A DNA stretch of 45,619 bases from Levilactobacillus namurensis DSM 19117 (GCF_001434785.1 NZ_AZDT01000068.1:1-45619), one strand, 5' to 3'. Positions 24,901 through 32,704 are shown, numbered from the stretch's first letter. Translations and numbers: made by a program. Notes: generated by a model from the sequence alone, not told the origin.

Positions 24901-25798
24901 TGTCGATTTAACGTCGCCACAGACCTATCAGGTCGAGCTGAGTACGGCGGATGGTCAGAAATTAGTGGTGAACTTGCATGTTTTGGCGAACTTAACGACG
25001 CCCCTGACTGGGCAGGATTACACCATGCACGTGGGTGACGCAACGCCGACAGCCGAGGACTTTCAAGCGACGGCTACCGATAAGACTGGGGCGGCACTGA
25101 CCCCGATTGCGGTGGACTTGACGCAAGCGGACTTGGCAACGGCTGGTGACTATGCCGTCACCCTAAGCGTAGGGGATCAACAGATCAAGGTCTGGTTGCA
25201 TGTATTAGCGGCATCTACGGGTGGAGAGACGCCTGAGGAACCCGACCCGGGCAATCCTGGTGATGGCGGCAATCCTGAGGAACCCGACCCGGGTAACCCT
25301 GGTGACGGTGGCAATCCTGAGGAACCTGACCCAGGTAATCCCGGCGATGGCGGTAATCCTGAAGAACCTGACCCAGGCAATCCTGGCGATGGCAGTAACG
25401 TCGTTGATCCTGAACAGCCAATTGATGGTGGTAATGGGGACACTAGCGTGACGGGTCCCGGTAACGGGGCTACCGATACGCCTGATGGTGAACAATCAGG
25501 ACGGCCTGATGTTAAGCCAACGGCTCCGGCTACTGGAAGTCAAGTTACGTTAAATCAGCAGCCACAACAGGGCGCTCAGCCGGCTAAGGTGACCACACTG
25601 GCCAATCAGGCGACTTCGATGCAACGGTCGACGACTCAAACTGCGTCGACAACAACGCCAGCGGCCACGCCGGAATACCAAGCAACTACGTTACCCCAAA
25701 CTGGTGAGCAGAAGACCGGTTGGGCAGCGGTGCTGGGACTCCTGTTAGGAAGCTTAGGGTTAGCTGGGCATCGCCGAGTACGGCGGCACCAAGATTAA
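21971..25798 (+). CDS. LPQTG-anchored surface protein with BspA-type leucine-rich repeats
   Basis: 1275-residue cell-wall protein, probably an adhesin. Signal peptide residues ~1-35 (core WLVAAMTLATLSVSSG, cleavage near TANA-DT). A Ser/Thr/Asp-rich stalk covers ~36-200. Roughly fifteen BspA/LRR_5 repeats at ~235-605 share LTTIGxxAF-type units. Ig-like (~690-765) and two MBG-like domains (~770-932) follow. Two ~70-residue repeats (~936-1079) share the D-Y-T-M-x-V-G-D motif. A four-copy 14-residue Pro/Gly/Asp/Asn repeat (~1088-1143) spans the wall, and the sortase signal LPQTGEQKTG at 1241 precedes a hydrophobic helix and a basic tail. ATG 21971 follows GAGGGGG; the frame extends 15 codons upstream without a site. 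The ligand is unknown. Confidence 0.93.
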   Translation: MYSTHTFRKPETRYWLVAAMTLATLSVSSGITANADTKSSADESTSQVGQATTTATSTTTLTSHSDDASSVDTTEQTEDTTKQTADVVTQDTTTSQNSTRDQSSAASTTEDPNTATKPANATTDSEPEDANTATMPTDTTADSESDDAASQKTVQNQGDETGTTLPEADTETVEDADAVVQDAAPAPENSSSTSSVKANAQKAAAPASATYSDSSWFNWQVDDATGTATVTGATKNLSGAISIPPTYTVNGKTYQVTTIGRAAFAQSTNLVNGLTSVTFNQGLTTIEDSAFAYLDSLEAVDFSAATTLQKIGYQAFVSTKLTTLTLPDSVTTIGQEAFTYVPLTSVTLPAQLTSLGSAAFSSGGLQSVDLSHATQLTSIGDHVFENDQLTSVVIPANIQTIGVNAFAANHGLASLTFAPNSQLLSIGEGAFIYDGALAEVVFPDSLTTIGKNAFLSDIGLTQVTFGAGLTSIGDQAFTYDDQLTTADFSRATQLKTIGTGAFEYTGLHQALTLPSSVTTIGDFAFAGSQLTDLTLNEGLLTIGESAFSYNHLNKTLTIPKSVQTVGDRAFFGNELTAATILGDETVLGQDALSYNRITQLTSPSVTTMLADEQTVTHFTDSNGIHLNDLFTVNMGGQTEQNLVITNLSSETGTVSLVNGGFVVTEGTKRFNFDWTLPVNGVAVYQGHYTVVLDDPNIKVADSTIFVGTPWTPADNFVSAETDSGTSIPLDKLTVESNVDTSKAGKYTVTYRYGSEVETATVTVLKRLATLTLEGNQQVVYNGTAWTPDATQYYVDLPDGSRYQLQAGDLNAPTVTNVGDSPVTVTLSAAGIAHLNALQQADMYDWQFDPSEATFAVTPATVQVTVNSADKIAGQDDPTFETTVTGMPADGVALHYTVVREPGETPGTYRLTVDLGQNTNYQVLVTDGTLTIRPNQQTLTGKDYTMYVGDPTPTSTDFGATATDAEGQPTDVMVDLAHVDLTSPQTYQVELSTADGQKLVVNLHVLANLTTPLTGQDYTMHVGDATPTAEDFQATATDKTGAALTPIAVDLTQADLATAGDYAVTLSVGDQQIKVWLHVLAASTGGETPEEPDPGNPGDGGNPEEPDPGNPGDGGNPEEPDPGNPGDGGNPEEPDPGNPGDGSNVVDPEQPIDGGNGDTSVTGPGNGATDTPDGEQSGRPDVKPTAPATGSQVTLNQQPQQGAQPAKVTTLANQATSMQRSTTQTASTTTPAATPEYQATTLPQTGEQKTGWAAVLGLLLGSLGLAGHRRVRRHQD
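25232..25399 (+). repeat. four 42-bp tandem repeats inside the surface protein gene
   Basis: Four in-frame units start at 25232, 25274, 25316 and 25358. Each encodes PEEPDPGNPGDGGN with mostly synonymous differences (the last unit has S for G). This is wall-spanning low-complexity sequence whose copy number may vary by recombination. Confidence 0.95.
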
Positions 25799-25819
25799 AG
25801 TAGACAGTAATAGGACAGC

Positions 25820-25866
25820 AAAAGGCGTTCAGAACTGGGAAATATCCCAGCTCTGAACGCCTTTTT
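25820..25866. terminator. bidirectional terminator between surface protein gene and glnQ
   Basis: AAAAGGCGTTCAGA and TCTGAACGCCTTTTT-type arms with inner CTGGGA/TCCCAG around AATA. It serves the plus-strand surface gene and the convergent glnQ. Confidence 0.92.
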
Positions 25867-25873
25867 GACGGTC

Positions 25874-26614
25874 TTACATTAGAATCTTTGAGAGGAAGTC
25901 CTTGGCCCGTTCCGTTTGGGGATGCGCGAAGAACTCGGCGGGCGTGCTGTTTTCTTGAATATAGCCGTCAGCCATGAACCAGATACGGTCGGCTACGGAC
26001 TTCGCAAAGCCCATTTCGTGGGTGACCACCACCATGGTCATCCCTTGATTGGCCAATTGTTGCATGACGCTTAAGACTTCGCCGACCATTTCGGGATCTA
26101 GCGCGGAGGTCGGTTCGTCGAAGAGCATCACCTTAGGGTTCATTGCCAACGCTCGAGCGATGGCGACCCGTTGGGCTTGACCACCAGACAGGCTGGCGGG
26201 GAAGGCGTCTGCGTGATCGTCAAGGTTAACCTGTTGGAGCAATTCGTGTGCCTGCTTAGTTGCTTCGGCGTCACTGATGCCCTTTACTTTCATTGGTGCT
26301 AACTTGATGTTTTCGAGGACACTCATGTTGGGGAAAAGGTTGAAGCCTTGGAAGACCATGCCCATTTGTTCCCGCAGGGCGTTGACCCGCTTAGTATCCA
26401 AAGTAGTGAGGTCTTCACCGTTGAAGGCCACGTGGCCGCTGGTGGGCGTTTCTAGCAGGTTCAAGCACCGGAGAAAAGTACTCTTCCCACTTCCGGAGGG
26501 GCCGATGACCACGATTACTTGGCCGGCGTCGACCTGTTCCGTAATGTCTTTTAAAACACTGTTTTTACCGAAATCTTTCGCGAGGTTTTGAACCTCAATT
26601 ACTGGTTTAGTCAT
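25874..26614 (-). CDS. glnQ: amino-acid ABC transporter ATP-binding protein (GlnQ type)
   Basis: 246-residue ATPase of a polar-amino-acid importer. Walker [11 protein letters not shown]-loop [13 protein letters not shown], signature [15 protein letters not shown], Walker [13 protein letters not shown] and the switch [10 protein letters not shown] are all intact. It overlaps the upstream fused permease gene by 8 bp, so the two are translationally coupled. The substrate (glutamine, glutamate, cystine or arginine) cannot be read from the ATPase; the symbol denotes family type only. Confidence 0.92.
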   Translation of the reverse strand: MTKPVIEVQNLAKDFGKNSVLKDITEQVDAGQVIVVIGPSGSGKSTFLRCLNLLETPTSGHVAFNGEDLTTLDTKRVNALREQMGMVFQGFNLFPNMSVLENIKLAPMKVKGISDAEATKQAHELLQQVNLDDHADAFPASLSGGQAQRVAIARALAMNPKVMLFDEPTSALDPEMVGEVLSVMQQLANQGMTMVVVTHEMGFAKSVADRIWFMADGYIQENSTPAEFFAHPQTERAKDFLSKILM

Positions 26615-28079
26615 GTTGCATGCTCCTTTCGAAGTGGTTCAAGATCCGTGAGGCGGTAAACGTCATGATAAAGTATAGCACCATGATGACCGCGATTGGG
26701 GCGACGCCTCGGTAGGTATCTGACCGGACGATGTTGCTTTGGAAGATAAGTTCGGATACCCCGATGATGGAGACGATAGAACTGTCTTTAATCAAGGTAA
26801 TAAATTCGTTCCCCAGTGACGGCCAGATATTCTTGAGGGCTTGAGGCAAGATGACGAAGCGCATGGTAGCACCACTGGTCATCCCTAGGCTTCGAGCGGC
26901 TTCGGTTTGACCATCATCCACGGAATTGATACCGCCCCGGATATATTCAGCTACGTAGGCACCGGAGTTTAAGGAAATAGCGATGATCCCAGACGTCAGG
27001 GCGGGAAGGTTCACGATCAGGCCTAAGCCAAAGTAGACGAACATCACTTGGACCATCATTGGCGTTCCCCGAATGAACTCGACGTAGGCCGTTGCTAACC
27101 AACGAATCAACGTTTTGACGACGCCACCATGGAGCATCCGTGCGAGGGAGAGAATCACACCCAGGATGAATCCGAAGAAGACGGAGCACACGGTGATGAT
27201 CAGCGTGTATTCAATCCCCGTTAAGAAAGCTTTCCAATAGTGCCACATGCTAGTGTTCACAGTGTTGGTCTTTAAGTATTTCCCAGCGGCTGGTAAGTAG
27301 TCTTGGTTGACCAGGTCCTGCTTACGAATCTGATCGACGGATTTGTTGGCGGCAGCCACTAGAGCGGTCGAACCTTTCTTGAAGGCGACGGCGGCGCTGG
27401 TGTCTGAAGCACTCAAGTCGAAATGACTAGGAATCATGGCCAATTGCTTGTTGTTGGCAACGTAGGCCTGAGCAGAAGGCTTTTCCATGGCGACCCCAGC
27501 AATCTTGTGACTCTGGAGGGCTAAGATTAGGTCGGAAACGGAGGTCATTCCTTTGACCTTAGTATCAGTGGTTTGTTTCTTGGATTCGTTGTACATGGTC
27601 GACCCAGTTTGGGCACCAATGGTCTTGCCTTTAAAAGAATCTTTGTCGTGGTAGAGCCCTTTTTCGCTCTTGTTAACTACGATACTATACCCACCTTGAT
27701 AGTAAAGATGGGTGAAGTCCACGTTCTTTTTCCGAGCAGGTGTGGGGTTCATCCCCGAGATGACCATGTCGACCTTACCAGTTTGTAAAGCGACTAACAG
27801 TGAATCGAAGGACATGGATTTGACTTTAAGTTTAACGCCTAGGCCCTTGGCGATTTTTTCACCAACGGCAACGTCCATCCCGACGATTTTGCTCTTGCCA
27901 TGAACTGTGGCTTGGAATTCGTAGGGGGGATAGTCGGGCGAGGTCCCCATGACCAGCGTCCCTTTCTTTTGGACGCGGACCAGAGAATCATCGGCAGCGT
28001 GGGCCGTAGTTGGGCGGGTAGCCCATCCTAAGGTAATGGCGAGAATCAGGGTAATGAAAATAATGACTTTTTTCTTCAT
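26607..28079 (-). CDS. fused substrate-binding protein and permease of an amino-acid ABC importer
   Basis: 490 residues. A signal peptide or anchor ([25 protein letters not shown]) leads into a solute-binding domain at ~30-265 ([48 protein letters not shown]). A HisM/GlnP-type permease domain at ~275-490 carries the EAA motif [24 protein letters not shown]. Such fusions are usual for GlnP-like importers of lactic acid bacteria. The start is ATG 28079 with GGAG 8 nt upstream; a 21-codon extension lacks support. It overlaps glnQ by 8 bp. The binding-domain type suggests glutamine or another polar amino acid. Confidence 0.92.
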   Translation of the reverse strand: MKKKVIIFITLILAITLGWATRPTTAHAADDSLVRVQKKGTLVMGTSPDYPPYEFQATVHGKSKIVGMDVAVGEKIAKGLGVKLKVKSMSFDSLLVALQTGKVDMVISGMNPTPARKKNVDFTHLYYQGGYSIVVNKSEKGLYHDKDSFKGKTIGAQTGSTMYNESKKQTTDTKVKGMTSVSDLILALQSHKIAGVAMEKPSAQAYVANNKQLAMIPSHFDLSASDTSAAVAFKKGSTALVAAANKSVDQIRKQDLVNQDYLPAAGKYLKTNTVNTSMWHYWKAFLTGIEYTLIITVCSVFFGFILGVILSLARMLHGGVVKTLIRWLATAYVEFIRGTPMMVQVMFVYFGLGLIVNLPALTSGIIAISLNSGAYVAEYIRGGINSVDDGQTEAARSLGMTSGATMRFVILPQALKNIWPSLGNEFITLIKDSSIVSIIGVSELIFQSNIVRSDTYRGVAPIAVIMVLYFIMTFTASRILNHFERSMQHD

Positions 28080-28113
28080 GGCACGGGCTCCTTGTTTTGA
28101 AATGATGGTACTT

Positions 28114-28142
28114 AGTATAGCTATCAATGCGTATTTATGCAA
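28114..28142 (-). promoter_or_regulatory. promoter of the amino-acid ABC transporter operon
   Basis: On the minus strand TTGCAT (28137-28142), 17-bp spacer, TATACT (28114-28119). The dyad TGCGTA-TT-TATGCA (28128-28141, one mismatch) overlaps the -35 and spacer. Confidence 0.75.
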
Positions 28143-28163
28143 TAACTAATTGGAAAAAATACG

Positions 28164-28209
28164 TTTTATACATAAAATATCCATTTTTTAGCCATAAAAT
28201 GCCTTTTAT
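28164..28209. promoter_or_regulatory. two AT-rich dyads upstream of the transporter promoter
   Basis: TTTTATACATAAAA (28164-28177) and ATAAAATGCCTTTTAT (28194-28209) are perfect inverted repeats 30 bp apart (start to start). Possible operators for a nitrogen or amino-acid regulator; no known consensus is matched with confidence. Confidence 0.4.
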
Positions 28210-28235
28210 ACAGGATTTTGCCAGTGAATATTCAT

Positions 28236-28249
28236 TGAAAGCGGATTCA
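28236..28249. promoter_or_regulatory. cre-like site between the transporter and yebC
   Basis: TGAAAGCGGATTCA fits the relaxed cre pattern TGNAANCGNWNNCA but has a weaker right half than the site at 18272. The target gene is unclear. Confidence 0.45.
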
Positions 28250-28298
28250 GAAACGCCTGATAAGATATGATTGAAAAAAAACAAGGCCGGTGCTAAAC

Positions 28299-28328
28299 TT
28301 AACAATGTCTGTTTTATATGGATATATA
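28299..28328 (+). promoter_or_regulatory. possible yebC promoter
   Basis: TTAACA (28299-28304), 18-bp spacer, TATATA (28323-28328). A second pair, TTGAAA (28271-28276) and TAAACT (28294-28299) with a 17-bp spacer, lies just upstream; I cannot tell which is used. Confidence 0.4.
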
Positions 28329-28352
28329 AAAACTTAGAAAAGAGGAGTTACG

Positions 28353-29090
28353 ATGTCAGGACATTCTAAATGGCATAACATCCAGGGTCGGAAAAATGCC
28401 CAGGATGCAAAACGTGGAAAAATTTTCCAAAAGATCTCACGTGATTTGTACCAAGCTGCAAAAGCAGGTGGTGTTGATCCCGACGGTAACCCTCAACTTC
28501 GTTTGGAAATGGATAAGGCCCGGGCTGCTAACATGCCTAAGGAAAACATCAAGCGTGCGCTTGACAAGGCTTCCGGTGTTGGCGGTGCCAAGTTCGAAGA
28601 AATTACCTATGAAGGTTACGGCCCAGCTGGGACTGCCATCATGGTTGCTGCCTTGACGGATAATAAGAACCGGACGGCTGCCGCTATTCGTTCCGCCTTT
28701 ACGCACCACGGCGGTTCTCTTGGCGCAAACGGTTCCGTTTCCTACATGTTCGATCGTAAAGGGTACATCGTGATTTTGCGCGATGGCCTGGACACGGATG
28801 AAGACACGATGTTGATGGATGCACTTGATGCCGGCGCTGATGACATGGATACGACCGATGACGAATTTACGATTTGGACGGATCCTTCTTCAGAAACTGC
28901 TGTCCGGGACGCATTGCAAGCCAAGGGCTACAAGCTCGATACGGCTGAAGTGCGGATGTTCCCACAAACTACGACGGAAGTTCCCGAAGATAAGGTCAGC
29001 CAATACCAAGGCTTAATTGATGAATTAAACGCCAACGATGACGTTTCTGACGTTTACGAAGCGGCCGTCTTACCAGAAGGCGTTGAATAA
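28353..29090 (+). CDS. yebC: YebC/PmpR (TACO1) family protein
   Basis: 245-residue cytosolic protein. The N-terminal signature [20 protein letters not shown] and the segment [22 protein letters not shown] are diagnostic. Older work treats members as DNA-binding regulators. Recent work links the family to translation, including relief of ribosome stalling at proline-rich stretches. That would be relevant to the proline-rich repeat of the nearby surface protein, though the link is only inference. GAGGAG precedes the ATG. It is a single gene with its own terminator. Confidence 0.95.
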   Translation: MSGHSKWHNIQGRKNAQDAKRGKIFQKISRDLYQAAKAGGVDPDGNPQLRLEMDKARAANMPKENIKRALDKASGVGGAKFEEITYEGYGPAGTAIMVAALTDNKNRTAAAIRSAFTHHGGSLGANGSVSYMFDRKGYIVILRDGLDTDEDTMLMDALDAGADDMDTTDDEFTIWTDPSSETAVRDALQAKGYKLDTAEVRMFPQTTTEVPEDKVSQYQGLIDELNANDDVSDVYEAAVLPEGVE

Positions 29091-29118
29091 ACGAAGTTGA
29101 TTGAGTAGTCGTTGTTTT

Positions 29119-29163
29119 AAAATCCCCTACATTGACGGGTAACCGTTGACGTAGGGGATTTTT
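29119..29163 (+). terminator. yebC terminator
   Basis: AAAATCCCCTAC (29119-29130) and GTAGGGGATTTTT (29151-29163) with further imperfect pairing inside. Confidence 0.92.
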
Positions 29164-29296
29164 AGTTGTTGGTCTCGGTGGCAAGGGGCCCTTTACGGTG
29201 TGAGCTGCTAGGGTGGTATCGGAATTTAAGAGCGTCAGCACTTGCGTAAAAAACGAAAATGGTTCACTATGAGTTTAGTGGAAACCATTAATCTGC

Positions 29297-29302
29297 TATA
29301 CT
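29297..29302 (+). promoter_or_regulatory. -10 of the uncharacterised pre-comG gene with adjacent hairpin
   Basis: TATACT at 29297-29302 lies about 67 bp before the GTG start; no good -35 is visible. Just upstream, AATGGTT-CACTA (29258-29269) and TAGTG-GA-AACCATT (29276-29289) form an inverted repeat with a 2-nt bulge at the -35 position, a possible operator. Confidence 0.4.
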
Positions 29303-29368
29303 AATAATCTACTATTTAGGTTTAACGACTAACTGATTGATAGAGTCGTTAACACAAGGGACGATTTT

Positions 29369-29767
29369 GTGATGAATTCAGCACATAAAGATCAAGCGCA
29401 ACGAATTTACTATAACCGAATGCCCATCGCTGACCAGCTGGCGACTATCGCGCACGTCATCCGGTTGTGCGGTGAAGACCTGGTGTTTACCGACTATCTC
29501 AAGAAGCAGCTTGCAACGGAACACCGGACGATCGATAGCGATGAGCTAAGTCGCATCCTCAATGATAGTCAGTACAACATTATTGGGGTGACCAAGACGC
29601 CCCATGATACTTATACGGATGTCCGCTATATCTTGCAAGGCACCCACGTTTTTTCTGCGGAATTGAATGGACGCCCCATTAAGGCGCTTTTGCGGTTAGT
29701 CCTGTCGGAGACCCGGCGAAGTATCGTGACGGCCTACTACAGTGACGTGACACGGTTTTATGATTAA
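29369..29767 (+). CDS. uncharacterised 132-residue protein upstream of comG
   Basis: I do not recognise this protein with confidence. It is soluble, with no membrane segment or signal peptide. The N-terminal half is helical (IADQLATIAHVIRLCGEDLVFTDYLKKQL). The C-terminal half looks beta-rich: DVRYILQGTHVFSAELNG, then ALLRLVLSETRRSIVTAYYSD. The final R-x-IVTAY strand resembles the last strand of BECR-fold nucleases and toxins (barnase/EndoU/colicin/RelE group), but this is pattern resemblance only. The start is GTG 29369 or the adjacent ATG 29372, behind AAGGG. It has its own -10 and is followed by a hairpin before comGA. Stand-alone; no obvious antitoxin partner. Confidence 0.6.
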   Translation: MMNSAHKDQAQRIYYNRMPIADQLATIAHVIRLCGEDLVFTDYLKKQLATEHRTIDSDELSRILNDSQYNIIGVTKTPHDTYTDVRYILQGTHVFSAELNGRPIKALLRLVLSETRRSIVTAYYSDVTRFYD

Positions 29768-29837
29768 GTGATCTGGTGACGTGGGGACTGGACTGACTTT
29801 TGGCACACATGCCGTTATGGTGATCGTGTAAATTTAA

Positions 29838-29885
29838 GGCGACCGCCTTTTACCTGGTAACTGTCAGGTGAAGGGCGGTCGCTTT
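29838..29885 (+). terminator. hairpin terminator before comGA
   Basis: GCGACCGCC (29839-29847) pairs with GGCGGTCGC (29874-29882), and inside ACCTG pairs with CAGGT. The T-run after it is short (TTT). Confidence 0.6.
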
Positions 29886-29911
29886 GTGGTTTTATTGGAT
29901 ATTTTGCAAAG

Positions 29912-29923
29912 TTTTTCGAAAAA
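29912..29923. promoter_or_regulatory. 12-bp palindrome upstream of comGA, possible competence promoter element
   Basis: TTTTTCGAAAAA lies 53 bp upstream of the comGA start, and no convincing sigma-A promoter is seen. Late competence genes of lactobacilli are expected to use the alternative sigma factor ComX/SigH; whether this palindrome is that signal cannot be decided here. Confidence 0.35.
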
Positions 29924-29976
29924 GATCAGACCATTTACGGAGTTCACACGTAAGCGACTAAAAGGGGGAACGAACC

Positions 29977-30945
29977 ATGTTGCAAGCATTGGTCACGGAG
30001 TTATTGACGGCGGCGGTGACGCAACGGGCAAGTGATATTTACCTGGTACCGGCCGGACAGGCGATGGTCATTCGGCTACGAACGACCGAAGGATTGCGTA
30101 GGTGGCGAACGGTGCCACTGGCGACGGGAAATCAATTGCTGACTTATTTCAAGTTTCACGCGGATATGGCGGTCAGTGAGCGGCGGCGACCGCAATCCGG
30201 GGCGTTAACTTGGCAACGGACCACGCCACCAGTTGATTTACGGTTCTCAACGGTCGGGGATTATGCCGGTCAGGAGTCGTTGGTCATCCGGGTGATTTAT
30301 CCGTATCAGCACTTGGCAATGGCGTATCTGGTCCCCGAGCAGGTCCTTAGACTACAGGACCTGACGACCCAACGAGGACTATGCCTGTTCGCGGGGCCGA
30401 CGGGGTCGGGAAAGACCACGACAATGTACACCCTAGCCCAGCAGATGACCACTACGGCCATGGTGTTGACCATTGAAGACCCCGTCGAGATTAAGGAGCC
30501 GCAGTTTCTACAACTCCAGGTGAATCCTACCGCGGGGATGGATTACGTAGAGTTGCTTAAGGTGGGGTTACGGCACCGCCCCGACGTCTTTATCATTGGC
30601 GAGATTCGTGACACCGAAACAGCCCAGGCTGCGGTCCGGGCGGCACTAAGCGGCCACCTAGTCCTGAGTACGGTTCACGCACGTTCGGCAGGGGGAACGG
30701 TCACGCGACTCCTAGAATTAGGGGTCGATCGTCAGCAGTTACGTCAGACTTTGACGCTGGCCTGTTATCAACGATTGATTCCCCGTGTTGATCAGGACCC
30801 CGCCGTCTTATTTGACGTGGCCGCGGCGGACGACCTCTGGCAAGCATCGATAGGGATGCAGAAAGGATGGCACGATGCCTTGGAAAACGCGGTTACAACG
30901 CGGACCATTACGGTGGCTACGGCGCAGCGCTACGCCAACGGGTAA
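29977..30945 (+). CDS. comGA: competence pseudopilus assembly ATPase ComGA
   Basis: Type II/IV secretion-type ATPase that powers assembly of the DNA-uptake pseudopilus at the membrane. Walker A is GPTGSGKTTTMYTL, the Asp box is LTIEDPVEI, and Walker B with the following His box reads FIIGEIRDTETAQAA and STVHARSAGGT. The C-terminal tetracysteine zinc motif of some relatives is absent. 322 residues; AAAGGGGG precedes the ATG. Its 3' end overlaps comGB by 71 bp, an unusually long but well-supported overlap. First gene of a complete comGA-GG operon. Confidence 0.95.
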   Translation: MLQALVTELLTAAVTQRASDIYLVPAGQAMVIRLRTTEGLRRWRTVPLATGNQLLTYFKFHADMAVSERRRPQSGALTWQRTTPPVDLRFSTVGDYAGQESLVIRVIYPYQHLAMAYLVPEQVLRLQDLTTQRGLCLFAGPTGSGKTTTMYTLAQQMTTTAMVLTIEDPVEIKEPQFLQLQVNPTAGMDYVELLKVGLRHRPDVFIIGEIRDTETAQAAVRAALSGHLVLSTVHARSAGGTVTRLLELGVDRQQLRQTLTLACYQRLIPRVDQDPAVLFDVAAADDLWQASIGMQKGWHDALENAVTTRTITVATAQRYANG

Positions 30946-31936
30946 CTGGTCTTTAACGCAACAAGCTCGAATCTGTCAGCTGCTGGCTGATCAGTTAGCC
31001 AGTGGGTTTTCATTAAAACAGGCGGTGGGGTTCTTACAAGCCACACAGCCACAAATGGCGGCTAGCTTAGCACAAATTGCAACGGGGTTGGCGGCAGGAC
31101 AATCGTTAGTGACCTGTTTGGAGCCTTATTTAGTGGCCCATGTGTGGCTTCAATTAGAGCTAACGGCGACCCATGGGGCGTTACGTCCGGCATTGCAGCA
31201 CGCGGCTACTGTCTTACGATTATTGGCCACGCAACGGCGGCAATTACGGCAGCTTTTGGCTTACCCAGTTGGCTTGCTGGTGGGAATGGGGCTACTCTTC
31301 GGGACCCTGCAGTGGGGAGTCTTGCCCCAATTACAGACCAGTTTGGCCCCGCAGCTCCCAGGCCGTGTGACTTGGTCGTTACGCGGATTGGGCATCTTAG
31401 GCCTGTTGGGGAGCGTGGTGGTCGCTTGGTTGGGGTGGACCGGTTGGCGGCGCGCAACGGCAATTCAGCGGGTGACCTTCTTAGTCCGTTGGCCGGTCGT
31501 GGGGACATTGGTGCAGGCCTACTATGGCTATTATTTGACGGAGACACTTAGCCGATTGGTCCAGGGCGGCTTGAGCGTCCAGCAGATGTTGCACGTGCTG
31601 CAAGACCTCCCGCCACAAGCGTTGCTTCATCAGATGGCCGATCAGTTGACACAGCGGCTAAATCAAGGTCAAGGACCGGTGGATTGGCTTAAGGCCCAGC
31701 GCTATTTACCACCCCAATTAGGAATGTTTCTCGAAAAGGGGAGTTCTACGAGCGTGCTAGCGCGAGAATTGACGGCTTACAGCCAACTTCAGTACCGAGA
31801 ACTGGTCCGTCTGACAGAACGGGCCTTAGCCTGGGTTCAGCCGATCTTGTTGACGGTTGTGGCGGGGCTAGTGGTCACGGCTTACTTAACGTTATTGTTA
31901 CCGCTCTACCATAATTTACAGGAGGTCTATCCGTGA
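30875..31936 (+). CDS. comGB: competence pseudopilus membrane protein ComGB
   Basis: GspF/PilC-type polytopic membrane protein of 353 residues that anchors the pseudopilus machine. Helices are visible near ~120-143 (LAYPVGLLVGMGLLFGTL), ~164-187 and ~325-345 (ILLTVVAGLVVTAYLTLLLPL). The family motif region LADQLASGFSLKQAVGFL is near the N-terminus. ATG 30875 has GAAAGGATGG just upstream, and no later start precedes that conserved segment, so the 71-bp overlap with comGA appears real. It overlaps comGC by 4 bp. Confidence 0.93.
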   Translation: MPWKTRLQRGPLRWLRRSATPTGNWSLTQQARICQLLADQLASGFSLKQAVGFLQATQPQMAASLAQIATGLAAGQSLVTCLEPYLVAHVWLQLELTATHGALRPALQHAATVLRLLATQRRQLRQLLAYPVGLLVGMGLLFGTLQWGVLPQLQTSLAPQLPGRVTWSLRGLGILGLLGSVVVAWLGWTGWRRATAIQRVTFLVRWPVVGTLVQAYYGYYLTETLSRLVQGGLSVQQMLHVLQDLPPQALLHQMADQLTQRLNQGQGPVDWLKAQRYLPPQLGMFLEKGSSTSVLARELTAYSQLQYRELVRLTERALAWVQPILLTVVAGLVVTAYLTLLLPLYHNLQEVYP

Positions 31937-32235
31937 AAGAACGTCGAGGATTTACGCTAGTTGAGATGACGATTGTCTTGTTTATTATTTCATTGTTGAT
32001 TCTGATTATTTTGCCCAATTTGAACGGACAACGGCACCGGGCGCAGGGAATCCATCAGCGGGCGATGCAGACGGTGGTCCAAGGGCAGGTGACGGCCTAT
32101 TTGGATGACCATCCAACGAGCGAGACAATCACCTACGATCAGCTGTTGAAAACGGGGTATTTGACCCGCCAGCAGGTGGCCCAGGCCCAACAGGAGCATT
32201 TGAAGATCACGGGGAATGAGGTGACGGGTGGTTAG
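31933..32235 (+). CDS. comGC: major competence pseudopilin ComGC
   Basis: 100-residue prepilin, the main pseudopilus subunit. The class III signal reads KERRG-FTLVEM with cleavage expected after Gly by ComC, and Glu5 is present. The hydrophobic helix TIVLFIISLLILIILPNL follows, then a soluble domain (GYLTRQQVAQAQQ). The start is GTG 31933 behind GGAGG, overlapping the comGB stop. It ends 8 bp inside comGD. Confidence 0.95.
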   Translation: MKERRGFTLVEMTIVLFIISLLILIILPNLNGQRHRAQGIHQRAMQTVVQGQVTAYLDDHPTSETITYDQLLKTGYLTRQQVAQAQQEHLKITGNEVTGG

Positions 32236-32704
32236 GCGTCGGTCGGGGTTTACGGTGTATGAGATGGTCTTGGTGTTGATAGTCGTTGCAGGGATGCTGA
32301 CGCTGCTTGCTCGTCCAGCCCGGGTGACGCAGGCCGTTTACGCCGAACGGGCCTTTTGGCCAGCGTTCCAGCGCTTCTGGCAGAGTAGTCGGCAGACGGC
32401 TATGCGTAAGCATCGTCAGGTGCAGATTAAGGTGGTCAGTGACCAGCGACAGCTCCAGTTGTGGACCTATCCACCGAACGAACGGATCATTCAGCGCTTA
32501 CCACTACCGGGAAGCTTGCGATTGGAAGCGGGGCAGGGGGATAGCTTCCTCTTTTACCCCTCCGGCTATGTCCGTGCGCGAACGGTGATCTGGCGGAGCC
32601 GGGAAACCCAACGTTGGTGGCATCAAGCGATTCAGTTAGGGGGACGAGTATTTGAAGTTACGGAAACGACGACGCCGTGGGTGCGTACGCTGGGGGAGCG
32701 CTGA
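32228..32704 (+). CDS. comGD: minor pseudopilin ComGD
   Basis: 158-residue prepilin. RRRSG-FTVYEM gives the cleavage site and Glu5, followed by the hydrophobic stretch VLVLIVVAGMLTLLA. The C-terminal domain is rich in Arg/Gln/Trp. The start is GTG 32228, overlapping comGC by 8 bp, with GAGGTGACGG upstream. It overlaps comGE by 53 bp. Confidence 0.9.
   Translation: MVRRRSGFTVYEMVLVLIVVAGMLTLLARPARVTQAVYAERAFWPAFQRFWQSSRQTAMRKHRQVQIKVVSDQRQLQLWTYPPNERIIQRLPLPGSLRLEAGQGDSFLFYPSGYVRARTVIWRSRETQRWWHQAIQLGGRVFEVTETTTPWVRTLGER

Noticed and set aside
25232-25399. Possible CRISPR-like array
   Set aside because: The units are contiguous without unique spacers and keep the reading frame with synonymous changes, so this is a protein-coding repeat.
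25177-25495. Long proline- or arginine-rich reading frames on both strands over the 42-bp repeats
   Set aside because: They are by-products of a repeated GC-rich coding sequence read in other frames; none has a ribosome binding site, and the LPQTG frame explains the DNA.
31144-31551. Overlapping plus- and minus-strand frames inside comGB
   Set aside because: ComGB is a well-supported membrane protein here; the alternatives have no start signals or recognisable motifs.
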